Positions 43,775 to 52,919 of a stretch of DNA of 64,000 nt are shown piece by piece. Source of the stretch: JALZBL01 sp040004775 (GTDB lineage Bacteria; Actinomycetota; Actinomycetes; Mycobacteriales; Jatrophihabitantaceae). The position numbers and the translations under genes were made by a program. The notes beneath the pieces are model-generated. The model did no database searches. It saw only the letters and a program-made list of their open reading frames with translations, and was not told the DNA's origin. Within the stretch, counting starts at the first letter, position 1; each line of letters begins with the position of its first letter. The stretch covers positions 6,186 through 70,185 of the forward strand of contig JBDUAD010000003.1 in assembly GCA_040004775.1 (NCBI GenBank), written 5' to 3'.

Positions 43775-46239
43775 CTGTCGCTCCCCAGAAGCCGGCATCG
43801 ACTCAGCCCGGGGCCGGCCAGCCCCCGGCCGCGGCCGACGCCGACCTGGTCAGCGTGACGATCGACGGCCTGGAGATCTCCGTGCCCAAGGGCACGCTGG
43901 TGATCCGCGCGGCCGAGATGCTCGGAGTGCAGATTCCGCGCTTCTGCGACCACCCGCTGCTCGACCCGGCCGGTGCCTGCCGTCAGTGCCTGATCGAGGT
44001 CACCGACACGGGCAACGGCCGAGGTATGCCCAAGCCGGCCGCGTCCTGCACCACCACGGTGATGTCAGGCATGGTGGTCAAGACCCAGCTGACGTCGCCG
44101 GTGGCCGACAAGGCCCAGCAAGGCGTCATGGAGCTGCTGCTGATCAACCACCCGCTCGACTGCCCGGTGTGCGACAAGGGCGGGGAGTGCCCGCTGCAAA
44201 ACCAGGCGATGAGCAACGGCCGCACGGACTCGCGCTTCGTCGACGTGAAGCGGACCTTCCCCAAGCCGATCGCGGTGAGCACCCAGGTACTGCTGGATCG
44301 GGAGCGGTGCGTGCTGTGCCAGCGCTGCACGCGCTTCTCCGAGCAGATCGCCGGTGACCCGTTCATCGACCTGCTCGAGCGCGGCGCCAGCCAGCAGGTG
44401 GGGACGTCCTCCGACGTGCCGTTCCAGTCCTATTTCTCCGGCAACACGATCCAGATCTGCCCGGTCGGCGCGCTGACCAGTGCTTCCTACCGCTTCCGCG
44501 CCCGCCCGTTCGACCTCATGAGCACGCCGGCGGTATGCGAGCACTGCTCCTCCGGCTGCGCGCTGCGTACCGACTGGCGCCGAGGCACCATCACCCGCCG
44601 CCTGGCCGCCAACGACCCAGAGGTCAACGAGGAGTGGAACTGCGACAAGGGCCGCTTCGCCTTCCGCTACGCCGGCCTGGCCGACCGGATCGACCGGCCG
44701 CTGGTGCGCGACTCCCGCGGCGAGCTGGTCGAGGCCAGCTGGCCCGAAGCGCTGGAGCGAGCGGCGCAGGGGCTGGCCGCAGCCGCAGCGGCCGGCGGCG
44801 TCGGCGTGCTGCCCGGCGGCCGCCTGACCGAGGAGGACGCCTACGCCTACGCCAAGTTCGCCCGCGTGGTCCTCGGCACCAACGACGTCGACTTCCGCTC
44901 CCGTCCCGGCAGCGACGAGGAGTTGGCGTTCCTCGGTGCCCGGGTGGCGGCCACCTCGCCGCTGAGCGGGGCGGTTACCTACGCCGATCTCGAGAACGCC
45001 CCGATGGTCCTGCTGGCCGGCTTCGAGCCGGAGGAGGAGTCGCCCATCGTCTTCCTGCGGCTGCGCAAATCCACCCGGCTGGGACAGACCGCGCTTTACT
45101 CGGTCGCGGCCACGGTCAGTCGTGGGCTCGAGAAGCTGGGCGCCACCCTGCTGCAGGCCGTCCCCGGCAACGAGGCCGCGGCGCTGGACCGGCTGGAGAG
45201 CTCGCTGCTACGCCGGCTGGGCGAGCCCGGCGCGCTGGTGCTCGTCGGGGAGCGGCTGGCCACGGTCCCGGGCGGGCTCACCGCGGCCGCCGCCCTGGCC
45301 GAGCGCACCGGCGCCCGGCTGGCCTGGGTGCCGCGACGGGCCGGCGAACGCGGCGCGATCGACGCCGGCGCCCTGCCCACCCTGCTGCCCGGCGGGCGCC
45401 CGGTCAGTGACGACGCGGCGCGGGCCGAGGTCGAGCGGGTCTGGGCTGCACCGGTGCCGTCTGCGCCGGGTCGAAGTGCGTCGCGGATGCTGGCTGCGGC
45501 CGCGGCGGGCACACTGTCCGGCCTGCTGGTCGGTTCGGTGGACCCGGGCGACCTGGCCGATCCGGGCGCGGCCATCGCCGGACTCGACGCCGCCACCTTC
45601 GTCGTGAGCCTCGAGTTGCGCCGTAGTGACGTCACCGAGCGCGCCGATGTGGTGCTGCCGGTGTCCGCACCGGCGGAGAAGGACGGGCGCTACGTCACCT
45701 GGGAGGGACGCCGTCGCCCGTTCGACGCGACGCTGACCGCGACCGGCAACCTCAGCGACGGCCGGGTGCTCAACTCGCTGGCCGACGAGATGGACGTGCG
45801 ACTAGGCCTGCCCGACGTGGCCTCGACCCGTGCCGAGATCGCCCGGTTCACCGCGGCAACGGTGCGGGTCCCCGCGCCGGCCGTGGCCGCAGGAGCAGCC
45901 GCTGGTCCCGGCCAGGGCGAGGCCGTGCTGGCGACCTGGGACGAGCTGATCGGGACGGGACGGATGCTCGACGGCGAGCCGAACCTGGCCGGGACGGCCA
46001 AGCCGGTGCGTGCCCTGCTGGCCCCGGCCACGGCGGCCGAGGTCGGTGTCCGCGCCGGGGACCATGTACGGGTGGGCGGCCCGGCCGGTGCGGTCGTCGT
46101 GCCGGTGATGGTCGCCGACCTGCCCGAACGGGTGGTGTGGCTGCCTTCCAACGCGCCGGGCTGCGAGGTCCGCCGGGACCTCGGAGCCGGTGCCGGCGAT
46201 CTCGTGACCGTCAGCGCGACGACCGGCAGGTCTTCATGA
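43771..46239 (+). CDS. nuoG: NADH-quinone oxidoreductase subunit G
   Basis: 822 residues. N-terminal 2Fe-2S (RFCDHPLLDPAGACRQCLIE), the His-Cys cluster motif (HPLDCPVCDKGGECPLQNQ), the N4/N5 region (CVLCQRCTRFSEQIAGDPF) and the CEHCSSGCALRTDWRR motif of the molybdopterin-like domain. The C-terminal half is a degenerate, alanine-rich molybdopterin oxidoreductase fold. It carries electrons through the peripheral arm. Its stop is ATGA-overlapped by the first of two micro-ORFs before nuoH. Confidence 0.96.
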   Translation: MTVAPQKPASTQPGAGQPPAAADADLVSVTIDGLEISVPKGTLVIRAAEMLGVQIPRFCDHPLLDPAGACRQCLIEVTDTGNGRGMPKPAASCTTTVMSGMVVKTQLTSPVADKAQQGVMELLLINHPLDCPVCDKGGECPLQNQAMSNGRTDSRFVDVKRTFPKPIAVSTQVLLDRERCVLCQRCTRFSEQIAGDPFIDLLERGASQQVGTSSDVPFQSYFSGNTIQICPVGALTSASYRFRARPFDLMSTPAVCEHCSSGCALRTDWRRGTITRRLAANDPEVNEEWNCDKGRFAFRYAGLADRIDRPLVRDSRGELVEASWPEALERAAQGLAAAAAAGGVGVLPGGRLTEEDAYAYAKFARVVLGTNDVDFRSRPGSDEELAFLGARVAATSPLSGAVTYADLENAPMVLLAGFEPEEESPIVFLRLRKSTRLGQTALYSVAATVSRGLEKLGATLLQAVPGNEAAALDRLESSLLRRLGEPGALVLVGERLATVPGGLTAAAALAERTGARLAWVPRRAGERGAIDAGALPTLLPGGRPVSDDAARAEVERVWAAPVPSAPGRSASRMLAAAAAGTLSGLLVGSVDPGDLADPGAAIAGLDAATFVVSLELRRSDVTERADVVLPVSAPAEKDGRYVTWEGRRRPFDATLTATGNLSDGRVLNSLADEMDVRLGLPDVASTRAEIARFTAATVRVPAPAVAAGAAAGPGQGEAVLATWDELIGTGRMLDGEPNLAGTAKPVRALLAPATAAEVGVRAGDHVRVGGPAGAVVVPVMVADLPERVVWLPSNAPGCEVRRDLGAGAGDLVTVSATTGRSS

Positions 46240-46282
46240 ATTCGCGCAGGAGCACCTGATGAATGCGACCGGGAGGTCCTGA
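46236..46282 (+). other. two chained seven-codon micro-ORFs linking nuoG to nuoH
   Basis: ATG 46236 (inside the nuoG stop) runs seven codons to TGA 46257-46259; that TGA overlaps ATG 46259, which runs seven codons to TGA 46280-46282; that stop overlaps the nuoH ATG 46282. Each contains a purine-rich site (GCAGGAG, GGGAGG). The two units look like a degenerate 23-base duplication. Together they form an unbroken stop-start chain. Confidence 0.5.
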
Positions 46283-47679
46283 TGGAGAGTCTGGCGGTCG
46301 GCCAGACCGACCTGTCGCAGTTCGGCACCGAGCCGGTCTGGGTCATGCTGATCAAGGTCGTCGCGGTGTTCGCGTTCCTGGTCGTGATGACGCTGTTCTC
46401 CATCGTGTTCGAGCGCAAGGTGGTCGGCCGCATGCAGAACCGCATCGGCCCGAACCGCACGGGGCCGTGGGGCACTCTGCAGTCCCTGGCCGACGGCATG
46501 AAGCTGGCGCTGAAGGAAGAGATCATCCCGACCCTGGCCGACAAGCCGGTGTACTGGATCGCTCCGGTCGTCAGCGCGACCCCGGCGTTCCTGGCCTTCT
46601 CGGTCATCCCGTTCGGTCCCTCGGTGTCGATCTTCGGCCACCACACGCCGCTGCAGCTGACCGACCTTCCCGTCGGCGTCCTGGTGATCTTCGCCTGCTC
46701 GTCGCTCGGCGTGTACGGCATCGTGCTCTCCGGCTGGGCCTCGGGCTCGACCTATCCGCTGCTCGGCGGCCTGCGCTCAGCGGCCCAGATGATCTCCTAT
46801 GAGGTCGCCATGGGCCTGTCGATGGTGGCCGTGTTCCTCTACGCCGGCACGATGTCGACCTCGGGCATCGTCGACTACCAGCGCAACCACGTGTGGAACG
46901 CCATCCCGTTGTTCGTCTCGTTCGCCATCTACGCCATCTCCATGGTCGGTGAGACCAACCGGGCTCCGTTCGACCTGCCCGAGGCGGAGTCCGAGCTGGT
47001 CGGCGGTTTTCACACCGAGTATTCGTCGATGAAGTTCGCGCTGTTCTTCCTGGCCGAATACATCAACATGGTGACGGTCAGCGCTCTGGCCACCACGCTG
47101 TTCCTCGGCGGCTGGCGGGCGCCGTGGCCGTTGTCGCTGTGGAGCGGGGCCAACTCCGGCTGGTGGCCGGTCCTGTGGTTCACCGGCAAGGTGGTCGTGC
47201 TGATCTTCGGGTTCGTGTGGCTGCGCGGCACCCTGCCGCGCATGCGCTACGACCAGTTCATGCACTTCGGCTGGAAGCTGCTTATCCCGATCAACCTGGT
47301 GTGGATCCTGGCCGTGGCCACCATGCGGGTGCTCGACGACCGCAGCTGGAACCGCCTGGCTGCCGCGCTGGTGGTGCTTATCCCGGTCCTGATCGTCCTG
47401 GCCATCGCCGGGCTGGCCATCGACCGGGTGGAGAAGCTGCGGCGCCTGCGCGAGCAGGAGCTGGAGACGGCCGAGAGGCGGCGGCCGCGCACGTTCCCGG
47501 TTCCGCCGATGGACCTCGCCGTGCCCACTGCCCCGCGCCTCGTCTCGGGCGGCCGCCGCACTCCGGTCGGAGCCGGAGCTGGAGCCGGTGGCAGCACGGC
47601 CACCGCGCTGGGCGCTCTTGATGGCCCGCGCGGTGTTCCTCGCGGCACCACGCTGACCGATGAAGGGCCCACCCCATGA
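46282..47679 (+). CDS. nuoH: NADH-quinone oxidoreductase subunit H
   Basis: 465 residues, longer than the usual ~330-400 because of a ~75-residue disordered C-terminal tail. About eight membrane helices, with RKVVGRMQNRIGPNRTGPWG, LPEAESELVGGFHTEYSSMK and LRGTLPRMRYDQFMHFGWK. NuoH forms the first membrane-arm subunit and the quinone entry channel. The stop overlaps nuoI as ATGA. Confidence 0.97.
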   Translation: MESLAVGQTDLSQFGTEPVWVMLIKVVAVFAFLVVMTLFSIVFERKVVGRMQNRIGPNRTGPWGTLQSLADGMKLALKEEIIPTLADKPVYWIAPVVSATPAFLAFSVIPFGPSVSIFGHHTPLQLTDLPVGVLVIFACSSLGVYGIVLSGWASGSTYPLLGGLRSAAQMISYEVAMGLSMVAVFLYAGTMSTSGIVDYQRNHVWNAIPLFVSFAIYAISMVGETNRAPFDLPEAESELVGGFHTEYSSMKFALFFLAEYINMVTVSALATTLFLGGWRAPWPLSLWSGANSGWWPVLWFTGKVVVLIFGFVWLRGTLPRMRYDQFMHFGWKLLIPINLVWILAVATMRVLDDRSWNRLAAALVVLIPVLIVLAIAGLAIDRVEKLRRLREQELETAERRRPRTFPVPPMDLAVPTAPRLVSGGRRTPVGAGAGAGGSTATALGALDGPRGVPRGTTLTDEGPTP

Positions 47680-48350
47680 GCGACGCACGGACCGCCGGTA
47701 AGACCCCCGCGGTGCCGGGCCCCGACATCGGTCCTGGCGCGGGGCCGGGGACCTCCCGACCTCAGGGCACGCTGGGCGGCTTTGCCAAGGGCTTCGGGCT
47801 GACGTTCAACACCATGTTCAAGAAGGTGTTCACCCAGCAGTACCCGTTCGACGTCTACCCCACCGCCCCGCGCTATCACGGCCGCCACGTGCTCAACCGT
47901 CACCCCGACGGCCTGGAAAAGTGCATCGGCTGCGAGCTGTGTGCCTGGGCCTGCCCGGCCGACGCGATCTACGTCGAAGGTGGTGACAACACCGAGGAGG
48001 AGCGGTACTCGCCGGGGGAGCGCTACGGCAAGGTTTATCAGATCAATTACCTGCGCTGTATCTTCTGCGGGCTGTGCGTCGAAGCGTGCCCGACCCGCTC
48101 GCTGACCATGAGCAACGAGTACGAGCTCGCGCTGGACAACCGCCAGGACCTCATCTACACCAAGGAGCAGCTCATGGCCCCGCTCCTGCCGGGTATGGAG
48201 GCGCCGCCACACGCCATGCGCCTCGGCGACACCGACGCCTACTACGTCCCGCGCAAGCCCGACGCCGAGGCCGAGGTGCAGAGCGAGGCCAACGCTGCGG
48301 CCACCGGTGCGCGGGGTCTGGCCCACGAGATCGGCGGGCGCGGGCGGTGA
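47676..48350 (+). CDS. nuoI: NADH-quinone oxidoreductase subunit I
   Basis: 224 residues with two 4Fe-4S ferredoxin motifs: CIGCELCAWACPADAI and CIFCGLCVEACPTRSL, holding clusters N6a and N6b. A Gly/Pro-rich N-terminal leader of ~25 residues precedes GFAKGFGLTFNTMFKKVF. It passes electrons to NuoB. Between its stop and the nuoJ start lies a four-codon GTG reading frame that overlaps both. Confidence 0.97.
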   Translation: MSDARTAGKTPAVPGPDIGPGAGPGTSRPQGTLGGFAKGFGLTFNTMFKKVFTQQYPFDVYPTAPRYHGRHVLNRHPDGLEKCIGCELCAWACPADAIYVEGGDNTEEERYSPGERYGKVYQINYLRCIFCGLCVEACPTRSLTMSNEYELALDNRQDLIYTKEQLMAPLLPGMEAPPHAMRLGDTDAYYVPRKPDAEAEVQSEANAAATGARGLAHEIGGRGR

Positions 48351-48357
48351 GCGGGCA

Positions 48358-49125
48358 GTGATCACGACTGCGAGCTCCACGATCGGCGGCGGCGAGGCCA
48401 TCGCGTTCTGGGTGCTGGCCCCCATCGCCGTGCTCGGCGCGGTCGGCATGGTGCTGGCCCGCAACGCGGTGCACTCGGCGCTGTCTCTGGTGGCCACGAT
48501 GATGTGCCTCGGGCTGTTCTACGTCATTCAGCAGGGTCCGTTCCTCGGCCTGGTGCAGATCATCGTCTACACCGGCGCGATCATGATCCTGTTCCTGTTC
48601 GTGCTCATGCTGGTCGGCCGCGACTCCTCCGACTCCCTGGTCGAGACGTTGCGCGGACAGCGCTACGCCGCCGTGCTGGCCGGCCTAGCCTTCGCCGTCC
48701 TCGTCGCCGGGGCGATCGGGCGCAGCGTGTCGGACATCGTCCCGGCCGATCTGGCGTCGAGCAACGTCGGTGGCACCAATGTCGACAGCATTGCCCGGCT
48801 GCTGTTCACGAAGTACCTGTTCGCGTTCGAGCTCACCTCGGCCCTGTTGATCGTCGCCGCGATCGGAGCCATGGTGCTGGCCCACAACGAACGCGAGGGC
48901 CCGCGGCGCACGCAAAAGGAGTTCGCGCTCGACCGCATCCGCTCCGGGCGCCCGCAGCCGCTGCCCGGGCCCGGCGTGCTGTCCTCGGCCAACGCCATCG
49001 GCACTCCGGCTCTGCTGCCCGACGGCACCATCGCCCCGGAGTCGGTGATGATCGGCATGAGCCCGGCCGGCGACGAGAGCGAACAGCCGCCGCGGCGTGC
49101 GGTGACCGAAAGCGGCACCCGGTGA
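48358..49125 (+). CDS. nuoJ: NADH-quinone oxidoreductase subunit J
   Basis: 255 residues from GTG 48358; five membrane helices (VLAPIAVLGAVGMVLARNAV, VQIIVYTGAIMILFLFVLML) then a ~90-residue soluble tail. It links the antiporter-like subunits to NuoH. The GTG is overlapped by the stop of a four-codon frame (48347-48361) that itself begins in the nuoI stop. Ends with GTGA overlap into nuoK. Confidence 0.95.
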   Translation: MITTASSTIGGGEAIAFWVLAPIAVLGAVGMVLARNAVHSALSLVATMMCLGLFYVIQQGPFLGLVQIIVYTGAIMILFLFVLMLVGRDSSDSLVETLRGQRYAAVLAGLAFAVLVAGAIGRSVSDIVPADLASSNVGGTNVDSIARLLFTKYLFAFELTSALLIVAAIGAMVLAHNEREGPRRTQKEFALDRIRSGRPQPLPGPGVLSSANAIGTPALLPDGTIAPESVMIGMSPAGDESEQPPRRAVTESGTR

Positions 49126-49421
49126 CGGTCACCTACTACCTGGTGCTGTCGGCCTTGCTCTTCTCCATCGGCGCGGTCGGCGTGCTGGTGCGCCGCAACG
49201 CCATCGTCGTGTTCATGTGCGTCGAGCTGATGCTCAACGCGGTCAACCTGTCGCTGGTCACCTTCGCGCGCATCGACGGCACATTGGACGGCCAGATCAT
49301 GGCCTTCTTCGTGATGGTGGTCGCCGCGGCCGAGGTCGTCGTCGGCCTGGCCATCATCATGTCCATCTTCCGCACGCGGCGGTCGGCCTCGGTCGACGAC
49401 GCGAACCTGCTCAAGTACTGA
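49122..49421 (+). CDS. nuoK: NADH-quinone oxidoreductase subunit K
   Basis: 99 residues, three membrane helices with the conserved glutamates in VFMCVELMLNAVNLSLVTF and AAAEVVVGLAIIMS. Small MrpC-like subunit of the proton-translocating arm. Starts at GTG 49122 in the nuoJ stop. Confidence 0.97.
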   Translation: MTVTYYLVLSALLFSIGAVGVLVRRNAIVVFMCVELMLNAVNLSLVTFARIDGTLDGQIMAFFVMVVAAAEVVVGLAIIMSIFRTRRSASVDDANLLKY

Positions 49422-49436
49422 GGAAGGAACGCCGCG

Positions 49437-49469
49437 GTGAGGCCTGTCGGGGTACACGTCGATGAGTGA
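49437..49469 (+). other. ten-residue micro-ORF overlapping the nuoL start
   Basis: GTG 49437 runs ten codons to TGA 49467-49469, seven bases into nuoL (ATG 49462). The strong AGGAAGGA site (49421-49428) is spaced for this GTG rather than for nuoL, whose own start has only a weak site. Translation of nuoL may therefore depend on re-initiation. Confidence 0.35.
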
Positions 49470-51369
49470 CGCGCACGGCATCCAGTCACTGGCCTGGATC
49501 CTCGTCGCCCTGCCGGCACTCTCGGCCGCGGTGCTCCTGCTCGCCGGTCGGGCGGCCGACCGATGGGGTCACCTGCTCGGTGCCGCCGTCCCGGTGGCCC
49601 TGTTCGTCTACGCCGTGGCGCTCTTCTTCTCGATCAAGGGCGAGAGCTCGGGCGGACGGGAACGGGACCTGCACCTGTTCAGCTGGATTCCCGTGGCCGG
49701 ACTGCAGGTCGACGCCGGCTTCCTGATCGACCCGCTGTCGCTGACCTTCGTGCTGCTGATCACCGGGGTCGGCTCACTGATCCATATCTACGCGGTCGGC
49801 TACATGGCCCACGACGAGGGCCGCCGACGCTTCTTCGGCTACTTCGACCTTTTCATCGCCGCGATGTTGCTGCTGGTGCTCGGCAACGGCTACCTGCCGC
49901 TCTACGTCGGCTGGGAAGGTGTCGGCCTGGCGTCCTACCTGCTCATCGGCTTCTACTACAACCGGCCCACGGCGGCCACGGCGGCCAAGAAGGCATTCAT
50001 CGCTAACCGGGTGGGTGACGTCGGGCTGTCCATCGCAATCATGCTTATGTTCGCCTACTTCGGCACCACCTCCTACGCCGGCGTGTTCGACCGGGTCGGC
50101 AACGCCTCCGGCGGAGTGGTCACGGCCATCGGGCTCATGCTGCTGCTCGGCGCCTGCGGCAAGTCCGGCCAGTTCCCGCTGCAGACCTGGCTGCCCGACG
50201 CCATGGAGGGCCCGACCCCGGTCTCGGCCCTCATCCACGCCGCGACGATGGTCACCGCGGGGGTGTACCTCATCGCCCGGTCCGCGCCGATCTTCGACCT
50301 CTCACAGGCCGCGCGCACCGTGGTGGTGGTCGTCGGCGCGATCACGCTGGTCTACGGCTGCATCTGCGCATTCGGCCAGGACGACCTGAAGCGGGTGCTG
50401 GCCTACTCGACGGTGAGCCAGATCGGCTACATGTTCCTCGCCGTCGGTCTGGGCCAGGGGGTCTACGCCATCGGCATCCTGCACCTGCTCGGCCACGGCT
50501 TCTTCAAGGCCGCGCTGTTCCTGTCGGCCGGATCGGTCATGCACGCCATGAACGACCGGATCGACATGCGGCGCTTCGGCGGCCTGTGGCGGGTCATGCC
50601 CATCACCTGGGCCGTGTTCGTGTGCGGCTACCTGGCGATCATCGGCTTCCCCGGCGCCACCGGCTTCTTCACCAAGGACAAGATCATTGAAGCCGCGCTG
50701 GACAAGGGCGGCACGTCGGGCTGGATCCTCGGCCTGATCAGTCTGCTCGGCGCCGGGCTCACCGCGGCCTACATGACCCGCGCGCTGATCATGACCTTCC
50801 ACGGCCAGCGGCGCTGGGAGGACGACGTCCACCCGCACGAGGCGTCCCCGGTGATGACCGCGCCGATGATCGTGTTAGCCATCCTCTCCCTGGTCGGCGG
50901 CGGCCTGCTGGTTCTCGGTGGCGCGCTGCAGAACTGGCTCGAGCCGTCGGTGGGGACGAGCGTGGAGATCGGTGCGCACACCATCTCCCCGCTGGTGCTC
51001 ACCGCGCTCACGCTCGTCGTGGTGGCCCTCGGGGTGGCCGGCGCCTGGCTGGCCGTGGCCCGCCGGCCGGTGCCGGTGCTGGCCCCGGTCGGGGTGTCGG
51101 TGGTCACCACCGCGGCCCGGGAGCGGCTCTGGGCCGACGCGTTCAACGAGACTGTGCTCATGCGCCCCGGGCAGTGGGCGACGAGGGCGATGGTGTACTT
51201 CGACAACCGCGGCATCGACGGCGCGGTCAACGGGCTGGCCGCCGGCTTAGGCGGCGGGTCGAGCCGATTACGGCGCCTGCAGACCGGTTTCGTACGCTCC
51301 TACGCCCTGTCGATGATGGTTGGCACGGTCGTGGTCCTGGCCACGCTGATGGCCGCGAGGTACGTCTGA
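49462..51369 (+). CDS. nuoL: NADH-quinone oxidoreductase subunit L
   Basis: 635 residues, antiporter-like with about 16 membrane helices and a long C-terminal lateral helix. Signature segments: VGWEGVGLASYLLIGFYYNR, GKSGQFPLQTWLPDAMEGPT, AATMVTAGVYLIARSAPIF and LLGHGFFKAALFLSAGSVMH with the conserved Lys and His residues of the proton channel. Ends with TGATG overlap into nuoM. Confidence 0.97.
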   Translation: MSDAHGIQSLAWILVALPALSAAVLLLAGRAADRWGHLLGAAVPVALFVYAVALFFSIKGESSGGRERDLHLFSWIPVAGLQVDAGFLIDPLSLTFVLLITGVGSLIHIYAVGYMAHDEGRRRFFGYFDLFIAAMLLLVLGNGYLPLYVGWEGVGLASYLLIGFYYNRPTAATAAKKAFIANRVGDVGLSIAIMLMFAYFGTTSYAGVFDRVGNASGGVVTAIGLMLLLGACGKSGQFPLQTWLPDAMEGPTPVSALIHAATMVTAGVYLIARSAPIFDLSQAARTVVVVVGAITLVYGCICAFGQDDLKRVLAYSTVSQIGYMFLAVGLGQGVYAIGILHLLGHGFFKAALFLSAGSVMHAMNDRIDMRRFGGLWRVMPITWAVFVCGYLAIIGFPGATGFFTKDKIIEAALDKGGTSGWILGLISLLGAGLTAAYMTRALIMTFHGQRRWEDDVHPHEASPVMTAPMIVLAILSLVGGGLLVLGGALQNWLEPSVGTSVEIGAHTISPLVLTALTLVVVALGVAGAWLAVARRPVPVLAPVGVSVVTTAARERLWADAFNETVLMRPGQWATRAMVYFDNRGIDGAVNGLAAGLGGGSSRLRRLQTGFVRSYALSMMVGTVVVLATLMAARYV

Positions 51370-52919
51370 TGCACAACGTGGCCCTGCTCGGGCTGATCCT
51401 TGTCCCGTTGGTCGGCTCGCTGGCCGTCTTCGCCCTGCCCGAAGCCCGGGCCGAACTCGCCAAGCAGATCGCTCTCGCCGCGTCGCTGGCCACCTTCGTC
51501 TATGCGGTTGTGCTGGCTGGGGCCTTCGACAACGGCGGGCGCCGCTTCCAGTTCGAGGGCAGCTGGGTGTGGATAAAGTCCTTCGGCGTCCACTTCGCCC
51601 TCGGGGTGGACGGCATCGCCCTAGTGCTCATCCTCATGGCCACCCTCCTGGTGCCGGCGGTCGTGCTTGCCTCCTGGAATTCGATCGACACAGTCTCCGG
51701 CGGTGAGGCCCGCGACCAGCCCGTGCGCAGCGCGCGGATGTTCTTTGCCCTCGTGCTCCTGCTCGAGGTCTTCATGATCGCGGTCTTCGCCGCCACCGAC
51801 GTCTTCCTGTTCTACGTCGTCTTCGAGGCCATGCTCGTGCCGATGTACTTCATCATCGGGCTGTTCGGCGGACCGCGCCGCCAGTACGCGGCGATGAAGT
51901 TCTTCCTTTACTCCCTCTTCGGCGGCCTGCTCATGCTGGCCTCGGTCATCGGCCTGTACGTGACCTCCCCGGCCCACAGCTTCGCGTTCAGCGACCTGGT
52001 CGGCTCCCTGCCGGACAACGCCAGCCAGAAGTGGCTGTTCCTCGGCTTCTTCATCGCCTTCGCGATCAAAGCGCCGCTGGTGCCGTTTCACACCTGGCTG
52101 CCCGACGCGGGCGCTGAGGCGCCGATCGGCGGCGCCGTCCTGCTGGTCGGCGTGCTGGACAAGGTAGGCACGTTCGGCTTCCTGCGCTACTGCCTGCCGC
52201 TGTTCCCCGACGCCTCGCGCTACTTCGCTCCCTGGATCCTGGTCCTCAGCGTGATCGGCGTCCTCTACGCGGCCTTCCTGGCCATGGGCCAGCGCGACAT
52301 GAAGCGCCTGGTCGCGTATACGTCGGTAGCCCACTTCGGTTTCATCGGGCTGGGTATCTTCGCGTTCACCAACCAGGGCGGCACCGGTGCGGTGCTGTAC
52401 ATGGTCAATCACGGGCTGTCAACCGGGGCGCTGTTCCTGGTGGTCGGCTTCCTTATCGTCCGCGGCAAGAGCCGGCTGGTCGGTGACTACGGGGGTACGT
52501 CCAAGGTCACCCCCCGCCTGGGCGGCGTCTTCCTGTTGGCCGGCCTGTCGTCGCTGGCCCTGCCCGGGATGAGCACGTTTATCAGCGAGTTCCTGGTCCT
52601 GCTGGGCACGTTCACCCGGCACAAGGGGCTGGCCATCGTGGCCACCACGGGGATCATCCTGGCCGCGCTCTACGTGCTGCTGCTCTACCAGCGCACCATG
52701 CAGGGCACGGTGATCGACCGCGTCCGCGGGTTTGCCGACCTCGACGCCCGCGAGCTGCTGGCTGTCGGCCCGTTGATCGCGTTGATCATCTTCCTCGGCG
52801 TCTACCCGAAACCGCTGTCGGACATGATCACGCCAGCGGTTCAGGCCACCATGTCCGACGTCGGCAAGACGGATCCGGCACCCCCCTATGCCCAACCGGT
52901 CAACGGAGGCCGCAAGTGA
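51369..52919 (+). CDS. nuoM: NADH-quinone oxidoreductase subunit M
   Basis: 516 residues, antiporter-like. Conserved motifs: FFYVVFEAMLVPMYFIIGLF-type segment around the channel Glu, KAPLVPFHTWLPDAGAEAPI, and MVNHGLSTGALFLVVGFLIV. ATG 51369 sits in the nuoL stop. One of three proton-pumping subunits. Stop overlaps nuoN as GTGA. Confidence 0.97.
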   Translation: MHNVALLGLILVPLVGSLAVFALPEARAELAKQIALAASLATFVYAVVLAGAFDNGGRRFQFEGSWVWIKSFGVHFALGVDGIALVLILMATLLVPAVVLASWNSIDTVSGGEARDQPVRSARMFFALVLLLEVFMIAVFAATDVFLFYVVFEAMLVPMYFIIGLFGGPRRQYAAMKFFLYSLFGGLLMLASVIGLYVTSPAHSFAFSDLVGSLPDNASQKWLFLGFFIAFAIKAPLVPFHTWLPDAGAEAPIGGAVLLVGVLDKVGTFGFLRYCLPLFPDASRYFAPWILVLSVIGVLYAAFLAMGQRDMKRLVAYTSVAHFGFIGLGIFAFTNQGGTGAVLYMVNHGLSTGALFLVVGFLIVRGKSRLVGDYGGTSKVTPRLGGVFLLAGLSSLALPGMSTFISEFLVLLGTFTRHKGLAIVATTGIILAALYVLLLYQRTMQGTVIDRVRGFADLDARELLAVGPLIALIIFLGVYPKPLSDMITPAVQATMSDVGKTDPAPPYAQPVNGGRK

